This document shows, piece by piece, positions 11,901-23,885 of a stretch of DNA of 64,000 bases; positions within the stretch are counted from its first letter, which is position 1, and each line of letters begins with the position of its first letter. The translations under genes and the position numbers were made by a program. A model generated the notes under the pieces. It worked only from the letters and a program-made list of their open reading frames with translations, was not told the DNA's origin and made no database searches. The DNA is from Bryoerythrophyllum caledonicum (taxonomy: Eukaryota; Streptophyta; Bryopsida; Pottiales; Pottiaceae): assembly GCA_963971425.1 (NCBI GenBank), contig OZ020521.1, positions 312,501 to 376,500 of the forward strand, in the 5' to 3' direction.

Positions 11901-12984
11901 AGTTGTTTAGCAATGTTTAGAGCACTTTTTAGTAATTTGGATGGAGTGAAGTGGTAGGTTTTGAAATCGTTATTGTTCATGATGTGTGTGCCGTTAGGTA
12001 GGGTAATTTGTTTTAGTTCAAAAATATTTTTTGAGAGGAGTTTTTGTAGGAGTTTTTGAGAGAGATGGGTATTAAGTGTGTTGTGTTTTAATGTTTCTTG
12101 TTGCCATAATGTTTCTAGTGATGTGGGCTTAATGAGGAAGTTTGGGAGTGTACTTTTAAGGTGAATTTTAGCTATGTGTTTTAATAAGAAGAATGTTTGT
12201 GTTATTGGCGATCTTATGCAGTCACTTTTTTTAATTTTGGGTATGTTTTCGGCTCCTCCGTATTGGGCAAGGACATAGTAAGTCAGTCCATTATATATTT
12301 TTCCAAGTCTACCTTTGTCGTTTAAAGCATTTTGTAGTTGTTCTCCAATACATCGGAGATATGCGTTTTTAAGGGAGAAAGCTTCAAGCCCAAATAGGTT
12401 ATGTGGGAGTTGGATAATTGCATTTGACATACATTTTGGTAATCCGCATATGGTTTTTTGTATGGCTATTATTTTTTTATCAAGATTTTTGATAGCAGGC
12501 ATAGAGTATGGTACACCGTAGAAACTGTATGCCACCCCTGGTCGTAGTACGGTTTCTACCATTTTTATTTTTTGTTTCATGGTGGCCGGGCATGTTGTTA
12601 GTTCTTTGCATTGTTTGATGAGTTTAGTGGTTGTAGTACGGATTTGGATTTTCCATTTCAGTGAGGGAACAAGATTTGTACCTAGGTATATGTATGGTTC
12701 ATTTTGGTGTAGTATGGGGATCGGTTGATTGCGGTAATTGATGTTGGAAGTTTGCATTAGGGCTTTGAAGGTGGTGGGGTTTAGTTTGGATTTGTTTGGG
12801 CATCCGGTGGCGGCACATTTTGGGACACCTACGTCCATTCCGGTCCATTTGCAATATCTATCAATTTTATTGAGTTGTATTTGGATAGATTTAATTTTGT
12901 TAGTTATGGCGGCGAGGTCATCTGCGCATGCGGCAGAGTTTATTGTGACTTGTGATGTGCCAAAAGTGTATCCATTATTGCCTC
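8982..12984 (-). pseudogene. LINE copy 1, C-terminal half of ORF2 (RT palm to RNase H)
   Basis: The reading frame begins at the break made by element B. It opens with WLERGNNGYTF, then the reverse-transcriptase motif CADDLAAIT near 12.93 kb, a long Asn/Thr/His/Pro-rich linker, and RNase H. The RNase H residues visible are IDGSF, AELMAIHKTLE, FTDCINA and GNEQADKLA. A Cys/His segment ITCPICPSTDSDTWLHVLLKC and the MGNARKQLFFGIE region follow. One frame break occurs at about 10266-10270. There the intact copy at 32.7 kb reads GCAGAACTAATGG and this copy lacks one G, turning LRAELMAI into LRAN-stop. Otherwise more than 1280 codons are open, so the copy is young. The N-terminal half lies at 28394-31132, beyond element B. 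Confidence 0.9.
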
Positions 12985-12994
12985 GTTCTAACCA
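12985..12994. repeat. Target-site duplication, left copy (element B)
   Basis: GTTCTAACCA is repeated exactly at 28384-28393. Removing B and one copy gives a LINE sequence that reads in frame as LLRWLERGNNGYTF on the - strand. Confidence 0.93.
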
Positions 12995-13004
12995 CAGGAT
13001 TGCT

Positions 13005-13067
13005 AGGGCGTGAGCTATGAGCCATGAGCGATGAGCGGTGAGCCGTGAGCGGTGAGCTATGAGCAGT
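13005..13067. repeat. TGAGCNN heptamer array, left end of B
   Basis: Eight or so 7-bp units (TGAGCTA, TGAGCCA, TGAGCGA, TGAGCGG, TGAGCCG and so on) follow the CTAGGG terminus. An inverted counterpart lies at 28327-28375. Confidence 0.8.
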
Positions 13068-13876
13068 GATAGTCACCAAAAAGTATACTATTTTTTTTAG
13101 TACATAATGGAGAATTGAGGAAAAATAGCAGTATGAAAGTCTATATCCGTGGAAAATTTGAACAATCTATATATGATGTAATGCCTATATCCGTGTAAAT
13201 ATGCTCCGTCGTTAAAATTGTGTTAGTATCTATTCTCATTTTAGTCTTACATTGGTCCCTGTATTTTGACAACTCTTTTTAGTACTATCAATTATAAGGT
13301 GATGTGATATATGATTTTACCATTTCATCCTTGTATTTTTTAATATACTTGTTACTTATTTTTTCTATAATTATGGCCTTGCCTTTTATAATATAAATGA
13401 ATTTGACAAAAAAATTGAATTATACATTATTGTTCATTCTTTCCAAAAAAAAAATTCATTCATGAAATTATCCATTTCTCTCTAACCATTATCATATTTT
13501 AAAACACAATAATTGGTATAAATTTCTCCTGCTTTGACTTACGTCTATATAAATTGTAGTATACCTAGAGTCTATGAAATTTGATACTAATAGAATGCTC
13601 TTTAGAGTTTACAAACTAACCATGTAACTTTTTTTTTATTAAAAATTACGATATTTGCTATTTATCTTTCACAAGCTATGCTAATATCTATTGAAAATAT
13701 AAAGTATAGAAATAAAATGGATAATATAATGAATACACGTTACAAGTTTGAAGTTGAGAAGACAATGAAAACATGAAACTGAGTACTAAAAATGAAAGGA
13801 ATACCGCAATGTAAAAGACACGTACCAAGTGAACAAAGAAAATTTAGAAATGAAGAAGTACATGACCATCGCAAAA
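13068..13876. other. AT-rich left arm of element B, non-coding
   Basis: About 800 bp of AT-rich sequence between the left terminal repeats and the 3' end of the methyltransferase gene. No ORF or repeat recognised. Confidence 0.5.
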
Positions 13877-16800
13877 TTAGAAAGTAGAATATAAACTATC
13901 ATCACTATCCTCGCTAGCTTCAATCGCTTCAATGTCTACAAATTGAACAATATGAGGGTCATAACGACGAGTCTCAGACGATGGACTGGGAGATGGTAAA
14001 GTAGCTAATAATTGAGCTAAATCTTCTATATGCGAAGGAAGTAGAAACGGTTTAGGAGGTGAATTGGTGTCCGCCATCAATCTACAATGAATCAAACATT
14101 AATGTCAATAAAACAACTTTAAAATATTTAAAGAATGCAAGAAAATAATAATTCACAACTTACTTACTCAAGCGGTTTTGTTTTGCAACATGACGAAGAG
14201 GAATGTCATCCTCTTCCAAGTCAATATCCGCTTGCAAAGACACAACAGTCTCTTCCAATGAAGGTGCGTCTCGAAGTGGTGCAAGAATGGCCTCAAAAAT
14301 TGCAGGATCCGCCTCAAAAGCAACCAAATGGCGACTTGAGCGGCGGCAAGCGTGAATCGAGGCACCTAAATTTAAGAGGAGAATATTAATGAAACACTAC
14401 ATCATCTATTTTTTCAATATAAAACGTATCAAAATTACCTGTAGAAGCATATGCATCAAGAATGACACCACCTGGCTTGGTTAGAGCTTGAATAAGAAGT
14501 TGCAATAAAATTGGATCTTTCTCCCGGCCTCCTCTCCAAGGAACAATTCCATTCATGATCTGTGATGCTTCTGATACAAAGTTGAAGAGAACATCATCTT
14601 CGCCAAGGTTGGTAGTGCCATCCAATAGTGGTTGGTCTTGTTGAAAGGAGAACTGAAAACTTGATGGTTGCGAATTATGAATAAGGAGGAGGATGCGAAA
14701 ACGTTGTGTCTACCCAAAAACAATAGTATTGTTAAAATAAATAAGTGAGAAAATAACATAATAAAAAGAGTAGAGATAGGGAAACACACCGAGATTGACT
14801 CGTTTGTTGAAGATGTCAATTGGAGCTCATTGATGCCCTACCAATCTTTGAGGATTTTGAAGTCATAAGTCTTTGCATATGTACGTACGTCTGCTCGAAT
14901 GGTCATTGACTCAGGCATAAAGATAAGTAAAAATGCATGAAATTGCAAGTAGTAATGAGCGAATTCGAAGATGGCTTCCAATTCAGACACATTATACGTA
15001 TTCCACTGTGGAATGTCATTCGTCAGAGATGAAATCTTCGGTACCGGTAAACCTTCGGGAATGTCAATCGTCAGAGATGAAATCTTTGGTACCGGTAAAC
15101 CTTCGGGAATGTCAATAATGATGAGATCAAATCCATCATGAGGGCAAGATGCAGAACGCACCTGAGTTCCTCGACCCTTTCCAACCTACAAATTTAAAAT
15201 ATAACAAATATTAATTACCCACTCCAAAAAATTATCACTCTCAAGAAGGCAATAAACCACTCCAAAAATATTTAACAAATTAATTATTAGTTATAGCAAT
15301 GTAAATGATTATGAATAAAGCTACATACCGTTGAAACAAAATCATGCATCTTCTTCATCAGAGGATGATCGCTCCCAGATTCCATCAATGTGAAAATTGA
15401 AGTATTTTCAACAAGAATTTTTGTTGAAGAGACCATGGAGGAAGAAGCAATACACGTAGCATTGACATTTTTCTTGGCCTGAATATTACTCTGATAAACT
15501 TGGATGGCATTGGCGGCCTGAAAAGGAATTGATGAATTTACCAAATTCAATACATTAGGTGGGGCAATCACCCCACTGTCATCCACAGGAATAATAGTCG
15601 CAGTTGAAGCCTGAGTTACCTTTGAAGCTTCAGATGCCTTGGGTGGCTTGGATGACTTTGTTGCCTTTATAGCCTTTGTTGTTGTTTTTGTTGTTGAATC
15701 TGTTGCCTTTGTTGTCGTTGTTGCTTTTCTCTTCCCTTTCTGAGCTGTTACTAGTGCCGCAGCAACTTCGGGGGCATCCAATACATCATCTGCATCGTCT
15801 TCAGGTACAATCGAAGAGACCTTGGCTTTTAATTCTACCTTCTCTTCTTCCTCCTCTGCAGGACAAAACGCAGGTGGACAATCCAAGTACCATGCTCCAT
15901 TCTGTAAATGAGCAAGACTCCACTTTTGAATCTGCATTGGAGTGTAGATACAAAGCGGAGATGCCTTGTCTGTCCAAGAGGATAAAAACGGTGGTAAAGA
16001 TTGTGGAAGTATGGCCTTCTTGGCCACCAACTCCCTACGTAGATATCTATACAAAAAATCAAATAAAATATTAGTTCTTATGAAATGACATAACGTGAAA
16101 TCAAATTCATAAGTTGATAATATTACCTGAATAAGACATGCTTAATAGCTAGAATACCAGTCGCCATATCAACGAGTTTAGATGATTTTGTGAAGGGGGT
16201 CTCAGCTTTAAAGAAAGAAATGAAAGCCTTCTCCCAAACTGCAATCCTCCAACGCTCCACGTATTCACCAATCCTCATAATTCCAGGTGATGCCTCCCAA
16301 TTAATGGGACCAAGATCGGGCGACATATCCTCAAACTTATGCACCACAACATCCTCCAACTAATAATACACAGTAACATATATTGTATTTAGGCAATTTG
16401 ATATCATGTTGTTATTAGAGATGTAAGAAAAACCAAATATATTGTACTCAAAACAGTTTATATAAATGGAACTAACCTCAACCCAAAATGTGGCACGAAT
16501 AAGCCATAGATCAAAGACTGTTTCCTTAACAGCACCAGTTGGAAACCGTAGAGACTCTCAAGTCATCTTCGATGAATTCCACCATTTGAGCCAACGTCCT
16601 TTGAACTCAGCATCAACCATTGCAGTAGCTACCTTTTGTAATTTTTCGAGGGTCATATCCGGTTTTGGAACATTGTTCCAATGTCTTGTGATCTAATAAA
16701 AACAAATACATCACCAAAATAAGATATCAATTCAAAAATAAATACAAGTTGGAAAATATGGATTGAATAGAACTCAATACCTCGTTAAGGAAATTTGATC

Positions 16801-18044
16801 CATTTTTAGGATCTGCCACTGCCAATAACTTTTCAAACTCATGACTACGAATACTTTTGATAAATGCCTTTGCAGCCTTGTCCATTGCTTTCCAAACCCC
16901 TTTAGCAGTTTGCTCCTCAATAGACGTGTTTGCTTTATATTCTTGGCAAGCCTCATCAGATGCAGAAGCAATCTCTCGCTGCAAAGGAAATGATTGTTAA
17001 AAAAAAAATCTAGAAAATGTAATATGAATCAATAAATAGTTGTGCAAATGTACTCACCCAATAGAGGAAAGATATAAACACATTGATGGTCAATGTGTAC
17101 CAAGTGCGAGAATTCCTTTTGAATTTCTCACAAGTCTTGAAATCCGCGTCCCGAATAAGAGTCTTGAAATCAGCCAGAGGTAAAACTCCGAAATGTTGGA
17201 TTCGGTGCAGCTTGTACACTAAATTAGTTTTAACATGATCAAGCTCCGTCGACCTGCAAATAAAGGTAAATAACTAGTTAATTATACTTTCAAATCATGC
17301 AATGAAAGTATAAGAAACAATGCACATCATTAAATTGAATATGAGTTCACTCACCTATTCACATCATTCATAGCATTGAGAAGGGGACCCAAAGCCCCTC
17401 GAGCATCAATACAAATGCATTCAACAGGCCGATAGAAATTGCATTCATAACGGTCTCCCGAATAATTCTTCTCAATATATCTCCACCACGAAGTGAACCG
17501 ATGATTGCCCTCCCAAATGAAAAGCATTTTACCATGAAGGCATGAAAGTTCAGGATCGTTTTTTACTTCTTCATCAAATCGCTCACCGGCATCTTTCCAA
17601 TGGGCACTCCAAGTGGATGAGACCGTTGAAGAGGCTTCATGAAATTAGCCAATCTCATTATAAATGGATACATATAGAGGACGGTCTCCAGAACGGTAGC
17701 CATTCACAAATTCTGCCTCAAGTTTCTTCACATCTTGATCAAGAATTGGTCTTACCAGTGGAAGAGGAATTAGCCGACATAATGGGATCAACATCCTAGC
17801 GTGGGACGGATGAACATGAAGGCTTGAAAGGAAGCCAAACGAATCGGGCTTTCGTTCTTTTCTGACCTGAATCTCAACGGCATCCAAGTCTACCGCCTCC
17901 TCAGGAAATGTTGCCTCTGCAATGTTTGTAATATCTTCCATGTCCTCATGAGTCACATTAGCCTCCTCCGTTGCACTTGATGGCGCTGTAACATCCTCTA
18001 TGTCCTCCGATGGAATTGGACTTATACTTGGTTGCCTCTCCTGA
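13877..18044 (-). pseudogene. ParB-like domain plus beta-class DNA methyltransferase, ten exons
   Basis: Exons on -: 17355-18044, 17058-17253, 16781-16978, 16477-16692, 16127-16359, 15329-16046, 14790-15185, 14439-14709, about 14167-14365 and 13877-14081. Eight introns are GT-AG; the last donor seems to have lost a G. Exon 1 has an acidic N-terminus, then LIPLPLVRPILDQDVKKLEA, a PLYVSIYN segment and FIWEGNHRF. This resembles a ParB domain (basic substrate-contact site, then GHHR-like motif). A Lys/Thr-rich linker follows in exon 6. Exon 7 has FDLIIIDIPEG (DPPY-like, motif IV). Exons 8-9 join as ILDAYASTGAS (FxGxG-like, motif I) then RHLVAFEADP. The order motif IV before motif I is that of beta-class N4/N6 DNA methyltransferases. 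In-frame stops: TAA 17645-17647, TGA 16558-16560, TAG 14838-14840. The true N-terminus may lie upstream of 18044. Domain calls are by motif only. Confidence 0.72.
15012..15115 (-). repeat. 48-bp tandem duplication inside methyltransferase motif IV
   Basis: A 48-bp unit is repeated twice with two differences, so the protein reads DIPEGLPVPKISSLT twice, followed by a third partial start NDIPQWN. The duplication keeps the frame. It falls at the predicted catalytic DPPY-like site. Confidence 0.85.
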
Positions 18045-18528
18045 TAGTACATAAAATTAAAAACCATTAGAATATTAGACTGGACCGCGACACTTAAAGT
18101 GAGTCTGAAAGTCCATCATGCAGATATTAGTTGCCCTCTCTAGACCTCGGTAGTAAGGACGAGAGTGATCAATTGAGGTGAAGAGGGAGTCGGGATAGTG
18201 CGGTCGGCACAGTAAGAGAGAGTCGAAGTAAGAGAGAGAGTGAAAGTGCAAGTTGGAGGAAGGTTCCTCGGGAAGAACGCCGTAAACATAAACTGACGAC
18301 TCATCCAAGATCGTGGGAGAGGCACCGAGACGGTACGCCCTAAACAACTATCTCGGCACCGAGACAGTACGCACAGGCTCTTATCGCCTGTGCTCACATC
18401 GCACAGGCTCCTATCGTCTAATGCGCCTGGTCAACTATCTCGGCACCGAGACGGTACGCATGTGCTCAATATTCATTGTGCACTTTATCCATGTATGGAC
18501 TTTATCGATCGTTGCTTTGGGTGCTGAC
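18045..18528. promoter_or_regulatory. Upstream region of the methyltransferase gene with palindromes
   Basis: Lies between the first recognised exon and the 25-bp repeats. TCTCGGCACCGAGA occurs at 18351 and 18438, each followed by ACGGTACGC or ACAGTACGC. A 5' exon may be hidden here, but I could not define it. The promoter role is inferred from position only. Confidence 0.35.
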
Positions 18529-18713
18529 CAGTGTCGTATGCTCCCCCACCACCCAGTGTCGTACGCTCCCCCACCACCCAGTGTCGTATGCTCCCCCACC
18601 ACCCACTGTCGTACGCTCCCCCACCACCCATTGTCGTACGCTCCCCCACCACCCAGTGTCGTATGCTCCCCCACCACCCACTGTCGTACGCTCCCCCACC
18701 ACCCATTGTCATC
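18529..18713. repeat. 25-bp minisatellite (GTCGTAYGCTCCCCCACCACC)
   Basis: Seven full units and a partial one, starting at 18529, 18554, 18579, 18604, 18629, 18654, 18679 and 18704. They differ mainly at two positions. Repetitive translations in all frames are artefacts of the repeat. Confidence 0.9.
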
Positions 18714-19409
18714 GTAACCCAGGCCAACCGAACAACGCACACCCATCCGAGGGACTCATGTCCCACCACGTGGTGCTCCCCAAAATGTTCCCGCGACACT
18801 CAACCGTCTCCACCGTCACCCCCAAAAAACAATCATTCTCCCGGTCAGCTGCTTCGAGGAGCAGGATATAAGCCACACTTTCAGGTGTGTGCAATGTGAT
18901 GCTACACCGGAGTAGCATCTAAAACAGATGTTGGCGAGCCGAGTCGGGAGTTTGTGCACGTATTAGCTCTAGAAGTACTACGGTTATCAGAGTAGCAAGG
19001 TACCATCAAAGAAACTATAACTGATTTAATGAGCCATTCGCAGTTTCACAGTACAAAAGAGTATATACTTAAACATGCATGGCTTAATCTTTGAGACAAG
19101 CATATGACTACTGGCAGGATCAATCATGTAGCTATTCCTTTCCAAAGTACGGCCTCCCATATATTCCTTCACTCCTTTCATGCCTTTGGCAACCAACATA
19201 TCGAGTCCCCCACCAGTCTATCCCGACTTGCAATATCCCGACTCGGTTCACGCGCCTGGTCTTCAGTATGGGGCATGTAATCGACCTACATGAAAGTGTC
19301 GTGAACCTGGACAGACGCCTTGAACCAGATCCGTTGACTACAGAAAGTTGACGACCTCACGAGCCTCGGGACCTCGTTTTCAAGGGTCTTGGCACCGAGT
19401 CAATTCTTA

Positions 19410-20070
19410 CTAAACGCTCTTGATCATGCGCACCAATACCTGAACGCTCTTATCATGCGCACCGATACCTGAACGCTCTTGATCATCCGCACCGATACCT
19501 CTTGATCATGCGCCGGAGCCCGGTACCTGAAAACGATTAGATCAGGTAGTCTTACTTGTGCGGATTAATCTCTCGCAGCATCGCCAGCGCTGCAAAGTAG
19601 CAGGATTTACGCCTTGAACCTGAAGTGCCAGAAGGCGCTTGAACCTGGCCTTTGTGAAGGCGACTCGATTCCAAATTGACGACCCCAAAAAGCCGATGAT
19701 TTGAACCAAGTTTACGAGCCTCGGCACCTCATTAACAAGGGTCTCGGCACCGAGATACTTCTAAAGTGAGACTCAAGGCACAACTAAAAACTTGAGCCAA
19801 ACTGTAGATCAGGCGAAGATGGGTCTCGTGAATACTGATGTGGCTCGTGAACATTGTAGACCAGATGCGTGGACACTGTAGATCACGCGCGTGGAGACTG
19901 ATTGGTTCGTGAACACTATTGATCAGGCGCGTGAACGCTGTTGATCAGGCGCGCGAACACTATTCATCATGTGGGTGAACACTGTAGATTCTCCGCGTGA
20001 ACACTCAAGATCAGGCGCGACTCGCGAGAATACTCTTGAGGCTCGTGAACACTGTAGACCATTCGCCTCG
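19410..20070. repeat. Two families of about 30-bp repeats in element B centre
   Basis: 19410-19530 has about four copies of GATCATGCGCACCGATACCTGAACGCTCTT-like units. 19800-20070 has repeated GTGAACACTGTAGATCAGGCGCG-like units. Single CTCGGCACCGAG palindromes lie between and after them (19744, 20129). No coding sequence seen. Confidence 0.65.
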
Positions 20071-20179
20071 CTCTCATGGCCCGCAGCTCTGAAGTTCACG
20101 CAAACAGGCACCTCGCTCACAAGTGTCTCGGCACCGAGACAGTTCTATAGTGCGACTCACACAACCAATCTAATCAATC

Positions 20180-21187
20180 GTTGACCTGTTTTCAATGACC
20201 TGTCGACATCTGGTGCGGCTCAACCTGGACAACCTAGTGCGGCTCTTGGGATATTGCTACAGCAAGAATTGTGTTCGAGTTCTAATTTACAAGCTCTAAA
20301 GGTGTATGAGTTCTGCTGCACTGTACAAGCCCCTGGTGCACGAGTTCTAACATACAAGCTCTAATGGTGTGCGAGAACATGAATGGTGTACAAGCCCGTG
20401 GTGTACGAGTTCTCCAGCAAACTATAGTCCTAATGATCCAGTAAATTGGTAGCAGCACAACAAACAAGTATAGAAATCAACACCTCTTGTTAATACCGAA
20501 TCTCGCAAGAAAGAAGTCACAAACTGTAAGAAGATCGCAAGAACCTCAGATTTCCATTCCTCAACAAAAAAACACCTAGTACAGCTGAACGAGATAGTAC
20601 AGGACTGTCCTGTTGAACCTAGTCACGATTGCAGAAGTCCGCAACTACCATTCACGATTGACAGTCCCGGATCTGCCCTCGTGCAACGTGTGTGGTTCAC
20701 CAAGATCCTGATCTTGATGAGGTTGAACGAGAATATGACTTGTTGGACGAGATCTGTTAAGTTGGATGACAATTGGTATATTCTCAGGAATAATTCGGAG
20801 ATACTCTAGACGGCAATGCCTAGTCGATTTTCATTGTGGAAGGAAATCACCATGGCGGTATAATTCAAATATGCGTCTTGTACCGCCGTATTAGACCACA
20901 AACTCTCCATTTTATTCTAAACACATATCATCGTATACTACGGTATTTGTAATGTCGGTTTATGTATAGCTGAATTTTCCAAATGTAATTTGCCCCAAGG
21001 TTTGTTTTAAGTTACAAGAGTTGAATATGTGATACCCATGTATTACCCTGGTGACTTCCGTGCAATGCCTAGGTAATTTCCCATGTGGACATAACATACT
21101 CTAAGGAATAATATATAATTTGTCATGTGGTTCCCAAAATTGACCATTGCACTTGGAATTCACAATTATTTCCACAAAAAATTAGTG
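20180..21187. other. Central region of element B, non-coding
   Basis: Weak repeats of CGAGTTCTAACATACAAGCTCTAA type at 20270-20420. The rest is unique, AT-rich and without a believable ORF. Confidence 0.45.
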
Positions 21188-22261
21188 TCGCGGCACCGAG
21201 ACACCTCATATTTAGCTCTCTAAATTTGAAATCATCAAAAGTGACAACAAACGACTAGGACCTACCACAAAATATTTCATAATTTTAAAGTGATCTCGGC
21301 ACCGAGATACCTCATATTGAGCTCAAAGAATTTGAAAATATCAAAAGTGAGAGCAAATGACTAGGACCTACCACAAAATATTTCATAATTTTAAAGTGAT
21401 CTCGGCACTGAGATACCTCATATTGAGCTCAAAGAATTTGGAAATATCAAAAGTGAGAGCAAATGACTAGGACCTACCACAAAATATTTCATAATTTTAA
21501 AGTGATCTCGGCACCGAGATACCTCATATTGAGCTCAAAGAATTTGGAAATATCAAAAGTGAGAGCAAATGACTAGGACCTACCACAAAATATTTCATAA
21601 TTTTAAAGTGATCTCGGCACCGAGATACCTCATATTGAGCTCAAAGAATTTGAAAATATCAAAAGTGAGAGCAAATGACTAGGACCTACCACAAAATATT
21701 TCATAATTATAAAGTGATCTCGGCACCGAGATACCTCATATTGAGCTCAAAGAATTTGGAAATATCAAAAGTGAGAGCAAATGACTAGGACCTACCACAA
21801 AATATTTCATAATTTTAAAGTGATCTCGGCACCGAGATACCTCATATTGAGCTCAAAGAATTTGGAAATATCAAAAGTGAGAGCAAATGACTAGGACCTA
21901 CCACAAAATATTTCATAATTATAAAGTGATCTCGGCACCGAGATACCTCATATTGAGCTCAAAGAATTTGGAAATATCAAAAGTGAGAGCAAATGACTAG
22001 GACCTACCACAAAATATTTCATAATTATAAAGTGATCTCGGCACCGAGATACCTCATATTGAGCTCAAAGAATTTGAAAATATCAAAAGAGACAACAAAT
22101 GACTAGGACCTACCACAAAATATTTCATAATTATAAAGTGATCTCGGCACCGAGATACCTCAAATTAAGCATTTAGAATATGAAATCATCAAGATTGACA
22201 ACAAAGGTATTGGACCTACCACAAAATAATTCATAGAATTTAGTTGATCTCGGCACCGAGA
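21188..22261. repeat. 106-bp satellite, ten units, each with a CTCGGCACCGAG palindrome
   Basis: The palindrome recurs at exactly 106-bp spacing: 21188, 21294, 21400, 21506, 21612, 21718, 21824, 21930, 22036, 22142 and 22248. Middle units are almost identical, while the outer units are diverged, as expected from unequal exchange. Further isolated palindromes follow at 22374 and about 22613. The array lies between the divergent genes of element B. Confidence 0.95.
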
Positions 22262-22631
22262 CACCTTGTAATTTTAGGAACGTGCCTAAAATCTTTATTG
22301 TCTTTCCAAGTCACCCATGGTTCGTTAGGGGTCAAAATTTAATGTTCCTAAAATGTTTTCATGAGAAAGAGTGTCTCGGCACCGAGACCCTCAATGTCAA
22401 CATCTTAAATTTCCAGAGATTGCAAACACGTAGAGTTCAAACATCAAATCTATTAACATCCAAGGAGAAAACAACATGAGCCGCAAGTATAAGAAGGCAA
22501 TCGAGAACAATTGACTGAGGGACCATTACCAACTTATCCAAACATCCAAAATAGGAAACAACCACGCAAATTTTGAAGACAATCTCTGAATACAATTTCT
22601 TCCAAAATGATTGTCTGGGCACCGAGACCTA

Positions 22632-23222
22632 TTAAATCCAAGCAATTGTGGTCATAAACAAATCTTGAACCAGCATGGTTAGGTCATGAAAAGGCACCTC
22701 AAATCCTTCAGCAACCCTGTCTTCAGCCATTGCCATTGACGCCGCTCCACTAATTGAGCTCTGCTACAATATAACAAAATGGTATTGTTGCGCATGTCAG
22801 TCCTAGAATTCCATCAAATTCAAATGATCAAACTAATCCATTCAATATAGTAAAAGAGAAGTTTTTGAAGTATATCTTATATCGATGCAACGCCCGAGAA
22901 TGTTTGCCGCAGGATTGTCTTTTTCTTCTTCAAAGTGAGACACCTCCACGTCATTCTCAGCATTGTCTTCAAGTATCTGTTCTCCAAAATTGAGCATTTT
23001 AACAATTGCAGTGCATGAAGAACTCGTTCTAGATCTAGTTTTTCTAGATTGCATCCGGGCCCTCTTCAAAGTTTTTCTATCTGAAAAAAATATCCGAGGC
23101 TTCTTCTTCTTCTTCTTCACCTTAGACCTAATAGGCGACCCTAAAGACTTCTCTTCTTCTAGCATCTGAAAAAATCTTGTGTACATGCTACGATCAACAA
23201 CACTCTGAACAAACCGATCCAT
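22632..23222 (-). CDS. Small two-exon basic protein gene in element B
   Basis: Exon 1 starts at MDRFVQSVVDRSMYTRFF (23222) and includes a strongly basic patch KVKKKKKKPR and KTLKRARMQSRKTRSRTS, suggesting nuclear localisation. An acidic tail DNAENDVEVSHFEEEKDN follows. An exon 2 (22760-22632) is supported by a TTGTAGCAG acceptor and an open frame ending in MTTIAWI-stop; the exon 1 donor near 22890 is unclear. I recognise no family. It could be an accessory transposition protein, but nothing in the sequence shows that. Confidence 0.45.
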
Positions 23223-23394
23223 TTGCAGCAGTTTGCAAGAACAAAATATACCACACTACAAGGAAGGCCTTCGTCAATGTGTTTAGATATCGCGACATAT
23301 AGTTAGCGTTCAACTCTAATTTAGACAATGAATTTGAAACTACAGAGTTCAATTTTATTTCTATTTCATTTTGTATAAGATTAGATTAGTTTCC

Positions 23395-23885
23395 AATCTA
23401 TTTTCTTCAATCTAGTGACGGTGCCTAATTTATTGCTTTGCAATGACGTCCTACAGTTCATAGTACAGTCTTCATCTAACTTCTATTTCATTAATAGTAC
23501 AATCTTCACCACAACAAGCGTCATCTATTTTCTTCTCCTCAGTGAGGGTGCCTAAATTATTGCTCTGTAATGGCGTCCTGCAGTTTATAGTACAGTCTTC
23601 ACCAAACTTCTATTTCATTTACAGTACAATCTTCACCAAAACAAGCGACATCTATTTTCTTCTACTCAGTGACGATGCCCTATTTATTGCTCTGCAATGG
23701 CATCCTACAATTTATAGTATAGTCTTCACCAAAGTTCTATTTCATTCATAGTACAATCTTTGCCAAAACAAGTGTACTCTATTTTCTTGATCTCAGTGAC
23801 GGTGCCTAATTTTTCGCTCTGCAATGGCGTCATGTAGCTTATAGTGCAGTCTTCACCAAAGTTGCCAAACTTCTATTTCACAATT
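23395..23885. repeat. About 127-bp tandem repeat upstream of the transposase gene
   Basis: Four imperfect units begin with GTGACGGTGCCTAATTTATTG-like sequence near 23415, 23543, 23669 and 23798. Each contains CAATGGCGTCCTRCAG and TATAGTACAGTCTTCACC. The array ends about 230 bp before the predicted start codon and could carry the promoter. That is inference. Confidence 0.75.

Noticed and set aside
18313..18899. ORFs of 100-134 codons in five frames
   Set aside because: Translations of the 25-bp repeat (GTCGTAYGCTCCCCC units); the frames stay open only because the unit lacks stops.
21188..22261. CRISPR-like or tRNA-like array
   Set aside because: Spacing is regular at 106 bp but the sequence between palindromes is itself repeated, so this is a satellite.
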